From: a virus
DNA: 64,000 nt
Direction: 5' to 3' (one strand)
Virus record (IMG/VR): IMGVR_UViG_3300035670_000068
Coordinates: 46,317 to 110,316 of that record
The notes under the pieces were generated by a model. That model saw nothing but the letters and a program-made list of their open reading frames with translations. It did no database searches and had not been told where the DNA came from. Numbering within the stretch: the stretch's first letter is position 1; each line of letters opens with the position of its first letter. Shown here in pieces: positions 1 through 6,957 of this stretch. The translations under genes were made by a program, and so were the position numbers.

Positions 1-393
1 CCGCTGGTCGTCGTTGGGCTCTGTTATCCAGGTGCCGTCTGCGCCGATCTCGTCCGTGCAGACGATCCAGACCATTCTCTCGGGCTCCCAGACTATCCAG
101 GCCGACCCTAGCCTCTTGCCATATTTGGCTACAGCCAGGGCGAACACACCGTCTTTGGCTACCGGCTCTTCAACCCTTCCAATGCTGTTCTCCCAGCTCT
201 CGTAGTAGGCAAAGCCTGTGGGCAGCACCAGCACCTCGTCGGAATACTCGAACGAGATCAGGTGAGGGCTGCGCTTCAATTTGGTCAGGAAGTTCGGGGT
301 GCCATCTACGCAGACCAGAAAGGCGGTTCTATCCCGGATTTCTTCGAACGATATGGCTCTGTTGACCAGGACGTTCTGGTATTTCTTGCTCAT
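1..393 (-). CDS. Hypothetical protein, 3' end outside window
   Basis: This open frame starts at ATG 393 and runs 131 codons off the left edge without a stop. The start overlaps the stop of the next gene upstream in an ATGA, so the two are probably translationally coupled. The visible part is rich in Trp and Tyr (AYYESWENS, SAWIVWEPERMVWIV) and has no signal peptide or membrane segment. I do not recognise the family. Its tail is not visible, so it cannot be scored for the shared C-terminal motif of its neighbours. Confidence 0.75.
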   Translation of the reverse strand, partial: MSKKYQNVLVNRAISFEEIRDRTAFLVCVDGTPNFLTKLKRSPHLISFEYSDEVLVLPTGFAYYESWENSIGRVEEPVAKDGVFALAVAKYGKRLGSAWIVWEPERMVWIVCTDEIGADGTWITEPNDDQR

Positions 394-878
394 GACCAGG
401 CTCCATAGAGTCTTGGCTTAGGTGTCTTGTCAGGCACTTTGCGAGGTGGCTCTTGAGCAGGTCGAGCCTCATCCCTGGCCAGGTAAACCAACATGGCCAT
501 CTTCATTTCAAACTCTTCGGAGCAAGAGCTGATCAGCTGGGAGAAGGTTGCCCAGGCATCGTGAAAATGGTCGTGGTATTCGTTCCCGGAGCACCAGCAG
601 TTGCCTGTCCAGTAGACCTGGGCGATCACCTCTTGGTCCCGCACCAGCATGGCGAATCTCTGCTTGGCAGCCATGTTTCTCGGGACATAAACCTCGCTGA
701 TCCGGGAGTGATCTCGAACCAGCTCCACGCCTTCTACGACCGTCAACCCCTCGTCGTTTCCGATGTGTGTCGTTACCGGCTTGAGGTTCACCGGCTTGTC
801 GTAGAGGTCTTGACCAGGCTCATTGACCAGCTTTGGAATCATGGAGTGGTTGATCTTGATCCACACCACTTCACTCAT
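390..878 (-). CDS. Hypothetical protein ending in YGAWS
   Basis: A 162-residue protein whose ATG overlaps the previous stop (ATGA). It contains WTGNCWCSGNEYHDHFHDAW, then a helical stretch, then a basic proline-rich linker (PRKVPDKTPKPR) leading to the C-terminal YGAWS. Its layout resembles the next gene upstream (Cys/Trp-rich centre, helix, basic linker, aromatic tail), so the two may be diverged paralogues. Function unknown. The tail belongs to a set shared by at least twelve proteins in this window. Confidence 0.8.
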   Translation of the reverse strand: MSEVVWIKINHSMIPKLVNEPGQDLYDKPVNLKPVTTHIGNDEGLTVVEGVELVRDHSRISEVYVPRNMAAKQRFAMLVRDQEVIAQVYWTGNCWCSGNEYHDHFHDAWATFSQLISSCSEEFEMKMAMLVYLARDEARPAQEPPRKVPDKTPKPRLYGAWS

Positions 879-1399
879 GAGAAGGCTCCAAAGCACTCAG
901 GCTTTTTGACGGTCTTGATCTTGGTTGGCTTCACGGCGGTCGTTTGAGCCTTGTAGATTCGCTTCATGATCCTGGCCTGGTCTGGCTCAAGTGAAACCAG
1001 GTCTGCGAACTCTTCCCAAGCCTGCATGAACAACGGGAAGGTCTCGACCTCCTTAGTGGGCACAGCGTTCTTGCTGCCGGCGCTGACGTTGTTTACAACC
1101 CAGCAGCAGCCGTCAGTGCGGTCAGGCTCGTAGTAGATCGAAAACGAGCTCCATGAGCCTTTGGCGTTCTCGAAGCGGATCAAGGCTACCGGGTTCCAGT
1201 GCTCGTCTTGAAGCCTGTCGAACGGGAAGTCCCTGCCCTCTTCCACCTCGACGTTCACGAAGTCCCGTAGGTAGAGAATCTGGTCGCTGTCGTAAGCGCC
1301 CATGCCCTCCATGATGACCTGGTAGCCTTTTACCTCTTGGTCTTCGTTAAGCCAGGTCTCAAGCGGCCCGAGCATCAGTTCGTAGGACTTGGTGGTCAT
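875..1399 (-). CDS. Hypothetical protein ending in FGAFS
   Basis: A 174-residue soluble protein. The start is taken at ATG 1399, which overlaps the upstream TGA; a GTG two codons earlier is less likely. It has YYEPDRTDGCCWVVNN in the middle, then a helical segment around QAWEEFADLV, and a basic linker (TTAVKPTKIKTVKKPE) before the C-terminal FGAFS. It may be a paralogue of the gene downstream. No catalytic motif seen. Probably in the short operon that starts near the palindrome at 1659. Confidence 0.8.
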   Translation of the reverse strand: MTTKSYELMLGPLETWLNEDQEVKGYQVIMEGMGAYDSDQILYLRDFVNVEVEEGRDFPFDRLQDEHWNPVALIRFENAKGSWSSFSIYYEPDRTDGCCWVVNNVSAGSKNAVPTKEVETFPLFMQAWEEFADLVSLEPDQARIMKRIYKAQTTAVKPTKIKTVKKPECFGAFS

Positions 1400-1620
1400 G
1401 CCCACTCCCCGAACGATTCAGGCTTCGGAGCTGGAATCCGGGATTGCTCGATCTTCTCCACATGGCGATCGATCGCTCGCTTCATGAGTTCGGTTTCGCT
1501 GGGTATCTGCTTCATCAGGGCTCTGACGGCGGCAGCTCCTACCTCTGGAGGCAGCGGCTTGTGCATGGCCGCCTCCCGACGCTCAACCTCTTTCATCAGG
1601 TAGTCAAAGTAGTCCGACAC
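1396..1620 (-). CDS. Small helical protein ending in FGEWA
   Basis: A 74-residue charged helical protein, first gene of a leftward operon. The longer open frame runs through the palindrome and promoter-like region, so I place the start at GTG 1620, where AGAGAGG sits about nine bases upstream. The body is amphipathic helix (MKEVERREAAM, METHIONINE-rich KRAIDRHVEKIEQ region) followed by a proline-containing linker (RIPAPKPES) and the tail FGEWA, a member of the shared tail family. Function unknown. Confidence 0.65.
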   Translation of the reverse strand: MSDYFDYLMKEVERREAAMHKPLPPEVGAAAVRALMKQIPSETELMKRAIDRHVEKIEQSRIPAPKPESFGEWA

Positions 1621-2026
1621 TTCCCAATGCCTCTCTGCGTTTATTAGTAAATGGTTAATAACTAACTCTCTAGTTAGTAGTATGACAGTGAGGACTTGGG
1701 AATGACAGATCACCTCGTCCGGGAGCCTGTCTCTGGAAACGCTCTATAAGCTCGTCTGACGCTTGCCCATTTCGAAGCGCTATCTGCGCTCGTCTTTTTC
1801 GAGATCGTTCGATACCGCGCAAATCTGAGCGCTTCCCGAGCGCTTCCCTGCTCAGTCATCAGCTCAGTTTTCGACTAGCGCGGGTCTATGAACAAAATCG
1901 CAACTTTTGTTGCGCTCCCGGCAGGCTGAGAGCGTGACTTGGTGCGGGGTTGGAGCTACCCGAGGTGGCATTTTGTGAAGTTCAAGTTCACAGAGGTTCA
2001 CGCCTCGGTTGATCATTTTTTGAGCA
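1621..2026. other. Non-coding promoter and leader region
   Basis: About 400 bases without a convincing gene. The left part holds the operator-like palindrome at 1659-1676 with a CATACT -10-like hexamer just upstream on the minus strand. The rest contains repeated AGCGCTTCC-like words near 1831-1850 and a short GCAAC/GTTGC hairpin near 1899-1914. A small RNA or leader is possible but nothing decides it. Confidence 0.4.
1659..1676 (-). promoter_or_regulatory. Operator-like palindrome, site 1
   Basis: TAACTAA-CTCT-CTAGTTA on the plus strand, one mismatch in the second arm. On the transcribed strand a CATACT hexamer lies directly upstream, so transcription toward the 1620 gene would start within the palindrome. 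Confidence 0.7.
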
Positions 2027-2052
2027 ATAAAAAGCCCTCACTAGGAGGGCTT
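2027..2052 (-). terminator. Rho-independent terminator
   Basis: On the minus strand AAGCCCTCC pairs with GGAGGGCTT-type arms around a short loop and is followed by TTTTTATT. It lies just after the stop of the 2056-2286 gene and ends that leftward operon. Confidence 0.8.
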
Positions 2053-2055
2053 GGA

Positions 2056-2286
2056 TCACATGGCCATCTTGTATTCGTGGTACAGATAGTCGAGCAGAAT
2101 GGCTTTCTTGGTGTCTCTGTCGAGAACCGACCACTGAGCTTCTGCTGGCGAGCCAGAGAAGAACATGGATGCGTTCATTCCGTCACCCTGGTCGATGAAG
2201 TCCTGGATCAGCCTTACGGAGTCATCGAGGTCGCTGTACTCACAGGCGTCGTCGATCAGCTGCTTGATCTTGGTCAGGTGACTCAT
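2056..2286 (-). CDS. Hypothetical small acidic protein
   Basis: A 76-residue acidic, mostly helical protein starting at ATG 2286 (MSHLTKIKQL), which overlaps the previous stop by ATGA. It is the last gene before the terminator at 2027-2052. No motif, membrane segment or cysteine cluster. Function unknown. Confidence 0.7.
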   Translation of the reverse strand: MSHLTKIKQLIDDACEYSDLDDSVRLIQDFIDQGDGMNASMFFSGSPAEAQWSVLDRDTKKAILLDYLYHEYKMAM

Positions 2287-2600
2287 TTCGGACCCCCAGC
2301 CTGCAGGCAAGCATAGACTTTGAGGCTGACTTCCAGATCACCGAACTCGTACAGACCGGCCTGGTATCCACCGGCGTCGTAGCTCTGCAGAACGTCCTCG
2401 TTGCGAATCTTGTCGCCAATTCGAACCACGTTCAGCACTCCGCTGATGTGGCGATCTGCATCGACGAAGGCAACCCGGTCGACATACACCATCGAGCCAT
2501 CGTCGCTCTTGTCTTCCTCGACCACCGTGTAGGCGATGCGCTGACCGTTGGTTAGGCAGTACATGCGGCCGGTGTTGAAGGCGTAGAACTTGTCGTTCAT
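2283..2600 (-). CDS. Hypothetical protein
   Basis: A 105-residue beta-rich protein. I choose the second ATG (2600, MNDKFYAF) because AACGGAG is seven bases before it; the first ATG at 2606 would leave only two bases. It is the first gene after the promoter-like inverted repeat at 2623-2662 and overlaps the next gene by ATGA. No recognised domain. Confidence 0.7.
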   Translation of the reverse strand: MNDKFYAFNTGRMYCLTNGQRIAYTVVEEDKSDDGSMVYVDRVAFVDADRHISGVLNVVRIGDKIRNEDVLQSYDAGGYQAGLYEFGDLEVSLKVYACLQAGGPK

Positions 2601-2622
2601 GGTCATACTCCGTTTACCCTTT

Positions 2623-2662
2623 CTCGCTTGTTTGTTGCTGTTGCGAGCATTTTACAAGCGAG
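2623..2662 (-). promoter_or_regulatory. Inverted repeat with extended -10 element
   Basis: Nine-base arms CTCGCTTGT (2623-2631) and ACAAGCGAG (2654-2662) flank a 22-base centre. On the minus strand the sequence TGTAAAAT reads as an extended -10 overlapping one arm, so this probably is the promoter and possible operator of the 2600 gene. It is unrelated to the 18-bp palindrome. No good -35 seen. Confidence 0.5.
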
Positions 2663-2682
2663 ATCGAGGCAGAAGGAGGCAA

Positions 2683-3099
2683 TTAGGACAGGCTAAGCGG
2701 GGGCCATTTGCTCAGATCGACACCGCACATGAGGCTCAGAACACCTTCGGGGATAGGCGAGAACCTGGGGAAAGACTCCTGGACCCAATACTCGAAGCGC
2801 TGCTGGTCTGGCCAGAACACTCCATGCTGAGCAGCTGGTCCCATCCACATGCGAGCCCGGTAGTCGATGTAGGTGCCATCCGGCAGTTCGATCCACCAGT
2901 GAGTGACGCCAACCAGGTCGTCACCGGACACCGCTTCGTCATCCATGAGCGCGCGGTCAGTGAGTAGGCCTGTGTTGATGTGGTGATCGATGCCGTTCTT
3001 GTCCAGGAGCAGCGATATCACCCTGGACATGCCGTCACATTCCATGTGCCTGATTGGATCGAGGGGATCGAGCCAGGCCTGCAGCTTATCCACGCCCAT
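2683..3099 (-). CDS. Putative papain/transglutaminase-like protein
   Basis: A 138-residue protein whose ATG shares a base with the upstream TGA (TGATG). The order Cys21 at the head of a helix (ECDGMSRVISLLL), then His67 in THWWIEL, then Asp79 in GTYIDYRARMW is the usual Cys-His-Asp arrangement of small papain-like and transglutaminase-like enzymes. This is inferred from motif order only. If active it could be a protease or amidase acting on host protein; a catalytically dead relative is also possible. Confidence 0.5.
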   Translation of the reverse strand: MGVDKLQAWLDPLDPIRHMECDGMSRVISLLLDKNGIDHHINTGLLTDRALMDDEAVSGDDLVGVTHWWIELPDGTYIDYRARMWMGPAAQHGVFWPDQQRFEYWVQESFPRFSPIPEGVLSLMCGVDLSKWPPLSLS

Positions 3100-3482
3100 C
3101 AGTCGTGATCCGCAGTCACCGCAGCGTACAGAATCCCTTCTGCGGTCTTCTTGGCCTCTTCCAGCTTGGCTTGCATCCGCGCAACCATCTGCCTGTGAGC
3201 AGCCTCTGCATCTGACCAGACTGACGTTCTGAATACCGGCTCGAAGTGGCTCGGTTTCAACCTGCCTTCTTCGTGCATGAACACCATAGTCTCGAAGAAC
3301 AGAGGCTCCTGACCAAACCTATGGGACAGGTCGTAGCCCATGAACACAGTGCTGACCCATACATTCTCTATCATGGTCTCAGCGACTCGCCGCTCTTCGC
3401 TTTGCATGAACAGCACCCATTCCTCTACGGATTCGCAGAGAACCGGCGCCTTGTCCTTGAGAATGTATCGGCCAAATCTCAC
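3099..3482 (-). CDS. Hypothetical phage protein
   Basis: A 127-residue protein. The start is placed at GTG 3482 (MRFGRYILKDK), giving a GTGA overlap with the upstream stop and a GAAGG about nine bases before it; the upstream frame inside the previous gene is unlikely. Mixed alpha/beta with a long C-terminal helix (AEAAHRQMVARMQAKLEEAK). Function unknown. Confidence 0.65.
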   Translation of the reverse strand: MRFGRYILKDKAPVLCESVEEWVLFMQSEERRVAETMIENVWVSTVFMGYDLSHRFGQEPLFFETMVFMHEEGRLKPSHFEPVFRTSVWSDAEAAHRQMVARMQAKLEEAKKTAEGILYAAVTADHD

Positions 3483-4015
3483 TGCTTCACACCTTCTACC
3501 CACCAGTCGATGCTGGAGAACTCATTGGCGTACAGAACAATGTCGTTGTTCGGCATGATCTGCGCCACCTGGAAGCCATCGGTCAGCCCCAGACCGAATT
3601 TTTCTGGCTTGTTGCTTGAGCCAGAGGATATCACCTGCAGCTCACCCGGCTTAAACCCGTTGTTCTCGATGCGCTCGAAGGCCGCATACTTGAACTTCGG
3701 CATCGCAATGAACGGGCAGACCTGGACAGCGTACTCGGCACATTCCTTGTGCATGGGCAGATCAGCGAACAGTCGGTTGGAAATACTGATCGGGCCGCCA
3801 ACGAAAGCCATTTGACCATCAAGCCTTTGACCGCAAATGCCGCACTTGTGGTTTTTGACCGCATCCACCCACTTGAGCTGATCGATCACCCGGAAGTCAG
3901 GCTTGCCGTTGACCCACTGAACAGTGTGCGGGATCGGATAACCCCGCTCGTCCTTCTGCAGATCAGCCACGCGAGCAGGCGTTTCAACCAGGTTCAGGTC
4001 TTTCCAGGTTTTCAT
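3479..4015 (-). CDS. Hypothetical zinc-ribbon protein
   Basis: A 178-residue protein with HKCGICGQ near residue 57 and a later MHKECAEYAVQVCPF, together a plausible four-Cys (or Cys/His) zinc site. The remainder is mixed alpha/beta. Similar Cys patterns occur in uncharacterised phage and actinobacterial proteins, from memory. It overlaps neighbours by ATGA and GTGA on both sides, so it is part of a co-translated run. Function unknown. Confidence 0.7.
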   Translation of the reverse strand: MKTWKDLNLVETPARVADLQKDERGYPIPHTVQWVNGKPDFRVIDQLKWVDAVKNHKCGICGQRLDGQMAFVGGPISISNRLFADLPMHKECAEYAVQVCPFIAMPKFKYAAFERIENNGFKPGELQVISSGSSNKPEKFGLGLTDGFQVAQIMPNNDIVLYANEFSSIDWWVEGVKQ

Positions 4016-4206
4016 GCTTCAAACCACTCGATCACGGACCAGTCGTAGCTCAGCTCAGAGCCATCCGGGAGGCGCCAGTTGCAGTCGCTTTCATCGACGG
4101 CGACCAGTTCGTGCTCCTGGACGTTCTTGGAGCTGCAGTGCTCAATTCGGCACAACACCTGAGAGCCCGGCTTCGGCTGTTTCTCAAGAGCCTTGACCCA
4201 GCCCAT
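4012..4206 (-). CDS. Small protein, possible DUF551-like
   Basis: A 64-residue protein starting at ATG 4206 (TGATG overlap upstream). It begins GWVKALEKQPKPGSQVLCR and ends SVIEWFEA; the opening W..ALE..P..GSQVL and the closing aromatic strand resemble DUF551-type small phage proteins. Weak resemblance only, and function is unknown in either case. Confidence 0.6.
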   Translation of the reverse strand: MGWVKALEKQPKPGSQVLCRIEHCSSKNVQEHELVAVDESDCNWRLPDGSELSYDWSVIEWFEA

Positions 4207-4676
4207 CACATGAACCTCGCAAGCATCGGCTGTACCTTGCCGAACTTCTCTTTCTCGTAGCCTTCCTGCCAGGGCAGTTTGCCTTTGGTGTCAGGCCACA
4301 CCCACTGCACAAACTCGGGCTTCTTCCAACCCATGTCCTCTGCGAAGGCGAAGGCTTGAACCGCATAGTCGTCAGCTCGACCGCTCTCGACGTTGACCAC
4401 GCTCATGGGCATGTTGAACCAGTCGTCTTCCGGGCTGAGCACACCAGGGCCGCCACAGCGAGTCTTCTGGTTGACGATCTCGTCGTAGTAGCGATTCAGG
4501 TACGGAGCCACCATTCGCATATCCAGGCCGAACACGATGACTTCCGGGAGTCCGTGCGCAGCGAAGCCGATGGTGTAGGTAAATGGCGGCGACTTCTCGT
4601 CACCGAAGATGCCGAACAGGTGCAGGCCGCAGCGGTCGACGTTCTGCTTGATATCGCCGTAGTAGGGGGAAATCAT
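4206..4676 (-). CDS. DUF4262 family protein
   Basis: A 156-residue protein with the DUF4262 pattern: VDRCGLHLFGIFGDEKSPPF, TYTIGFAAHGLPEVIVFGL, then a conserved aromatic C-terminal half ending in FAEDMGWKKPEFVQWVWPD. The family is common in actinobacteria and phages and has no assigned function. ATG 4676 is preceded by GAGAA and lies about 20 bases downstream of palindrome site 2, so it is the first gene of its unit. Confidence 0.75.
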   Translation of the reverse strand: MISPYYGDIKQNVDRCGLHLFGIFGDEKSPPFTYTIGFAAHGLPEVIVFGLDMRMVAPYLNRYYDEIVNQKTRCGGPGVLSPEDDWFNMPMSVVNVESGRADDYAVQAFAFAEDMGWKKPEFVQWVWPDTKGKLPWQEGYEKEKFGKVQPMLARFM

Positions 4677-4696
4677 TTTAGGTTCTCGCTTTCGAT

Positions 4697-4714
4697 TAAC
4701 TATGCGCTTAGTTT
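4697..4714 (-). promoter_or_regulatory. Operator-like palindrome, site 2
   Basis: TAACTAT-GCGC-TTAGTTT, one mismatch per arm. On the transcribed strand TTCGATAA abuts the first arm, a possible -10. It is directly upstream of the DUF4262 gene. Confidence 0.65.
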
Positions 4715-4746
4715 ATCGAAGCGCATCTGGCAAGTGCTGGGCTTTG

Positions 4747-5139
4747 TCAGGGGAAGTAGCTTATTGCCGCGTGAGCAGAGTATTTCTGGAGGGTGGCGTC
4801 GTGGGTCAGCAGGATCATGCCTTCGATCTGAGCCTGGCCAATCAGAGCGCGGTCGAAGGGATCGCCGTGAATGTGAGGAAGGCTGGAGGCAGCGATAGCG
4901 TGATCGGAGCTCATGGCGAGCTCCAGGTAGCCGGCACCAACGAGAGCCGTCCTGATCACCCCAGGGTCGTACATGAAGGCGATCTTGTTGAGCGCTCGTT
5001 TGATGCCGATCTCCCAGATGCTCATGGAGCTGAAATACAGCTCGCCGGGACCGTTGATGATCTGAGGCACGCCGTTCGGAAGAGCTCCTGGACATACGCA
5101 GGCCCAGAGCAGCAGGTGAGTGTCGAGAAGGTACTTCAT
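4747..5139 (-). CDS. PIN-domain toxin (VapC-like)
   Basis: A 130-residue PIN-domain protein. It opens with YLLDTHLLLW, which carries the first catalytic Asp, has SIWEIGIKRAL with the conserved Glu, and ends with DPFDRALIGQAQIEGMILLT followed by HD, the last acidic site. PIN toxins are RNases held inactive by a partner antitoxin. The partner lies immediately upstream with an ATGA overlap (5136-5139). On a phage-plasmid it would favour plasmid retention or block competing phage, which is inference. Confidence 0.88.
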   Translation of the reverse strand: MKYLLDTHLLLWACVCPGALPNGVPQIINGPGELYFSSMSIWEIGIKRALNKIAFMYDPGVIRTALVGAGYLELAMSSDHAIAASSLPHIHGDPFDRALIGQAQIEGMILLTHDATLQKYSAHAAISYFP

Positions 5140-5378
5140 AGACCGAACATTTCCTCGATCTCCTTCTGGAACGGCGTGTCGATATCATCAGGCACAGGTG
5201 GGTAAACCCCAACCAGCATACCCATGCGGCTCTTCTTCTCGGGCTCGTAAGCGACAACCTTGACCATAGGCTTGCCGGCTTTAGCGATGACGTACTCGCA
5301 GCCGCCGCTGACCACCTTCTCGATGACTTTGGACAGGTTTGTCTTGGCGTCGTGGATGTTCATGGTTTCGGTCTTCAT
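5136..5378 (-). CDS. Phd/YefM-type antitoxin
   Basis: An 80-residue antitoxin with the Phd/YefM N-terminal fold: TMNIHDAKTNLSKVIEKV, then GCEYVIAKAGKPMVKVVAY, then a C-terminal tail expected to wrap the toxin. GGAGG stands five bases before ATG 5378. The fold usually binds its own promoter, and a 9-bp inverted repeat sits just upstream (5395-5420), fitting autorepression. It overlaps the PIN toxin gene. Confidence 0.88.
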   Translation of the reverse strand: MKTETMNIHDAKTNLSKVIEKVVSGGCEYVIAKAGKPMVKVVAYEPEKKSRMGMLVGVYPPVPDDIDTPFQKEIEEMFGL

Positions 5379-5394
5379 GATGACCTCCGCTTGT

Positions 5395-5420
5395 GATTAG
5401 CTAAATCAGTCTAGCTAATC
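5395..5420 (-). promoter_or_regulatory. Inverted repeat, likely antitoxin operator
   Basis: Perfect 9-bp arms GATTAGCTA (5395-5403) and TAGCTAATC (5412-5420) with an 8-base centre, 17 bases upstream of the antitoxin start. Half-site and spacing differ from the genome-wide palindrome, so it is probably a separate operator for the Phd-like protein. Confidence 0.65.
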
Positions 5421-5449
5421 CATCGCGGCGCGTGAACAGCGTTTCGTCG

Positions 5450-5476
5450 CAAGAAAAAGCCACCCGTAGGTGGCTT
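5450..5476 (-). terminator. Rho-independent terminator
   Basis: Arms AGCCACC and GGTGGCT around a CGTA loop, followed on the minus strand by TTTTTCTT. It overlaps the stop codon of the 5475-5774 gene and ends that unit ahead of the toxin-antitoxin promoter. Confidence 0.8.
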
Positions 5477-5774
5477 ATTTGAACACTCGACTGACCGCAG
5501 CGTCTGCCGTGATCTCCATCAAGGCCTTGAAACCTGTAAAGACCCCGTTTCGGTGCAGAATCTGGTCGTACATGCCTTCGCTATCCCGGTACACAACCGG
5601 CGTGTTCGTCAGATCGAAAGCCTCATGAGCTACAGCGATCACATCCTCTGCATCGTTGGTCACGCTCATGGCGCCGCGATTCAGATCGACGATGATCAAG
5701 CAGCGGCCTTGATCGGTTTCCGCCAGTGTCCAGGTCCACTCAGACCGAGTTTTTCTTGGGCTTTTCAATGCCAA
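5475..5774 (-). CDS. Hypothetical protein, TTG start
   Basis: A 99-residue protein. The start is TTG 5774, five bases after an AGAGGAT ribosome site that lies inside the upstream gene, so the two genes overlap by 35 bases. Mixed alpha/beta (GRCLIIVDLNRGAMSVTN). No recognised family. It ends in the terminator at 5450-5476. Confidence 0.6.
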   Translation of the reverse strand: MALKSPRKTRSEWTWTLAETDQGRCLIIVDLNRGAMSVTNDAEDVIAVAHEAFDLTNTPVVYRDSEGMYDQILHRNGVFTGFKALMEITADAAVSRVFK

Positions 5775-6150
5775 TATCCTCTGGCTCGATGATCAGGTCG
5801 TGGAAGGGCTTGAAGTCTTCCGGGTTGTAAACGTGCATTCGCCGCATGACCTGCATCAGTTGGTTCTCGACGCCCAGCTTCTGCATCATGATCAGCGAGC
5901 CGGCGCATTGCTTCTCGTTGCCGCTCTGTTCGTAGACCTCGTTGCCGTCTTCGTCTTCCGTCCAGGTGCCACCAGTCTTTCGGTTGTGGACCGTCTTGTG
6001 ACAGGAGAAGCTGGTCGCTTCCCCCGTCAGCAGGTCTTTGACGATACCCGGAACCCGCTCGGGGTGAAGATCGATAGCCTTGCTCTTGTCCTTGAGGAAC
6101 GGGCAGTTGGCACACGGCTTCTTGAGCGAGTAGGGGTTCCATTTAGCCAT
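5740..6150 (-). CDS. Cys-rich DUF6283-like protein
   Basis: A 136-residue protein starting at ATG 6150 (MAKWNPYSLKKP). It has PCANCPFLKDKS, then TSFSCHKTVHN, then KQCAGSLIMMQKLG, which matches the Cx2CPF ... C-H ... CAG spacing of DUF6283, a phage and actinobacterial family expected to bind metal. A second gene with the same pattern occurs at 56598-57038. Function unknown. Confidence 0.7.
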   Translation of the reverse strand: MAKWNPYSLKKPCANCPFLKDKSKAIDLHPERVPGIVKDLLTGEATSFSCHKTVHNRKTGGTWTEDEDGNEVYEQSGNEKQCAGSLIMMQKLGVENQLMQVMRRMHVYNPEDFKPFHDLIIEPEDIGIEKPKKNSV

Positions 6151-6457
6151 GATCTTCGGCCTTGATCGTGTGAGATTCAGGGATTGGACCGCGAGCAAAC
6201 TCCCAGCGAGCAACCGGCTGACTTGGCCGCTCAATGCTGTCCAGCCAGTCCTCGACGTAGCCTAATTTCTTGCCGATGAAGTGGAACATCTGAGCGTCTT
6301 TGACGGTCATCCAGCGGAAGAAATTGAGCGGCGAGCCCCCGTAGGTGCTGCGGGTCATCACTGTATCAGACTGACCAACGTACTCGATCTCCATATAGCG
6401 GACCCAATCGTCCCCCCTGATCACGTCGTCTCGTTCAAGGATGCCGATGCTGATCAT
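6143..6457 (-). CDS. Hypothetical protein
   Basis: A 104-residue protein starting MISIGILERDDVIRG, overlapping both neighbours (ATGA upstream, eight bases downstream). Aromatic residues are frequent (LNFFRWMTVKDAQMFHFIG). No recognised domain. Confidence 0.7.
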   Translation of the reverse strand: MISIGILERDDVIRGDDWVRYMEIEYVGQSDTVMTRSTYGGSPLNFFRWMTVKDAQMFHFIGKKLGYVEDWLDSIERPSQPVARWEFARGPIPESHTIKAEDHG

Positions 6458-6864
6458 ACGCGGCCACCCTTGATATCGCCGCTCACAGTTCTGACATTGC
6501 CGGCGATGTTCCCACCAGCCTGCACGTCACCGCTCACGGTCTGTACGTCACCGAAGCAGCTCTGGTTCACGCGCACATCGCCGCTGGTGGTCTTGATATC
6601 GCCCACGTCACCCGCAACAGCGACGTAGCCGCTGACCGTGTTCAGGGAGTTGAGCGATCCAGTGACCTCGATGTTGATCGGCCCGATGTTGCAGAGGCTG
6701 TCGATCACGGTCTTGCCGTCGATGATCACGCTGTTGCCGACCACCAGATCACCACCAACGTAGGTGCCGCTGATGTTCACGCCTTTGATCTCGATCTTGG
6801 CTTTGGTGGAGCCGCACAACGATCGGTTAATTTTCGCGAGCAAGCTCTTGAGACGGTTTTCCAT
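6454..6864 (-). CDS. GDV-repeat beta-solenoid-like protein
   Basis: A 136-residue protein whose second half is a run of short repeats: TVSGYVAVAGDV, TTSGDVRV, TVSGDVQAG, GNIAGNVRTVSGDIKGG. The regular SGDV/GDI spacing is typical of short beta-solenoid folds such as DUF4097-like and bactofilin-like proteins. The N-terminus is a basic amphipathic helix (ENRLKSLLAKINRSL). First gene downstream of palindrome site 3. Role unknown; a scaffold or binding surface is a guess. Confidence 0.7.
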   Translation of the reverse strand: MENRLKSLLAKINRSLCGSTKAKIEIKGVNISGTYVGGDLVVGNSVIIDGKTVIDSLCNIGPINIEVTGSLNSLNTVSGYVAVAGDVGDIKTTSGDVRVNQSCFGDVQTVSGDVQAGGNIAGNVRTVSGDIKGGRV

Positions 6865-6912
6865 TTTCAGTTTCCGATTAGTTACTCGGCATGTAAACGC
6901 ATGGGTAGAACG

Positions 6913-6930
6913 TAAGTCACCCGTTAGTGA
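6913..6930 (-). promoter_or_regulatory. Operator-like palindrome, site 3
   Basis: TAAGTCA-CCCG-TTAGTGA, two mismatches in the left arm. It lies between the antirestriction-like gene and the GDV-repeat gene, upstream of the latter. Confidence 0.55.
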
Positions 6931-6957
6931 GCGTTTCGGACAAACTAAGGCTAGGCC

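Noticed and set aside
3080-3095. TTATCCACG as a DnaA box
   Set aside because: A single imperfect match inside a coding region, without further copies nearby.
5395-5420. Counting this inverted repeat as another copy of the 18-bp operator
   Set aside because: Its arms (GATTAGCTA) and centre length differ; it belongs to the antitoxin gene.
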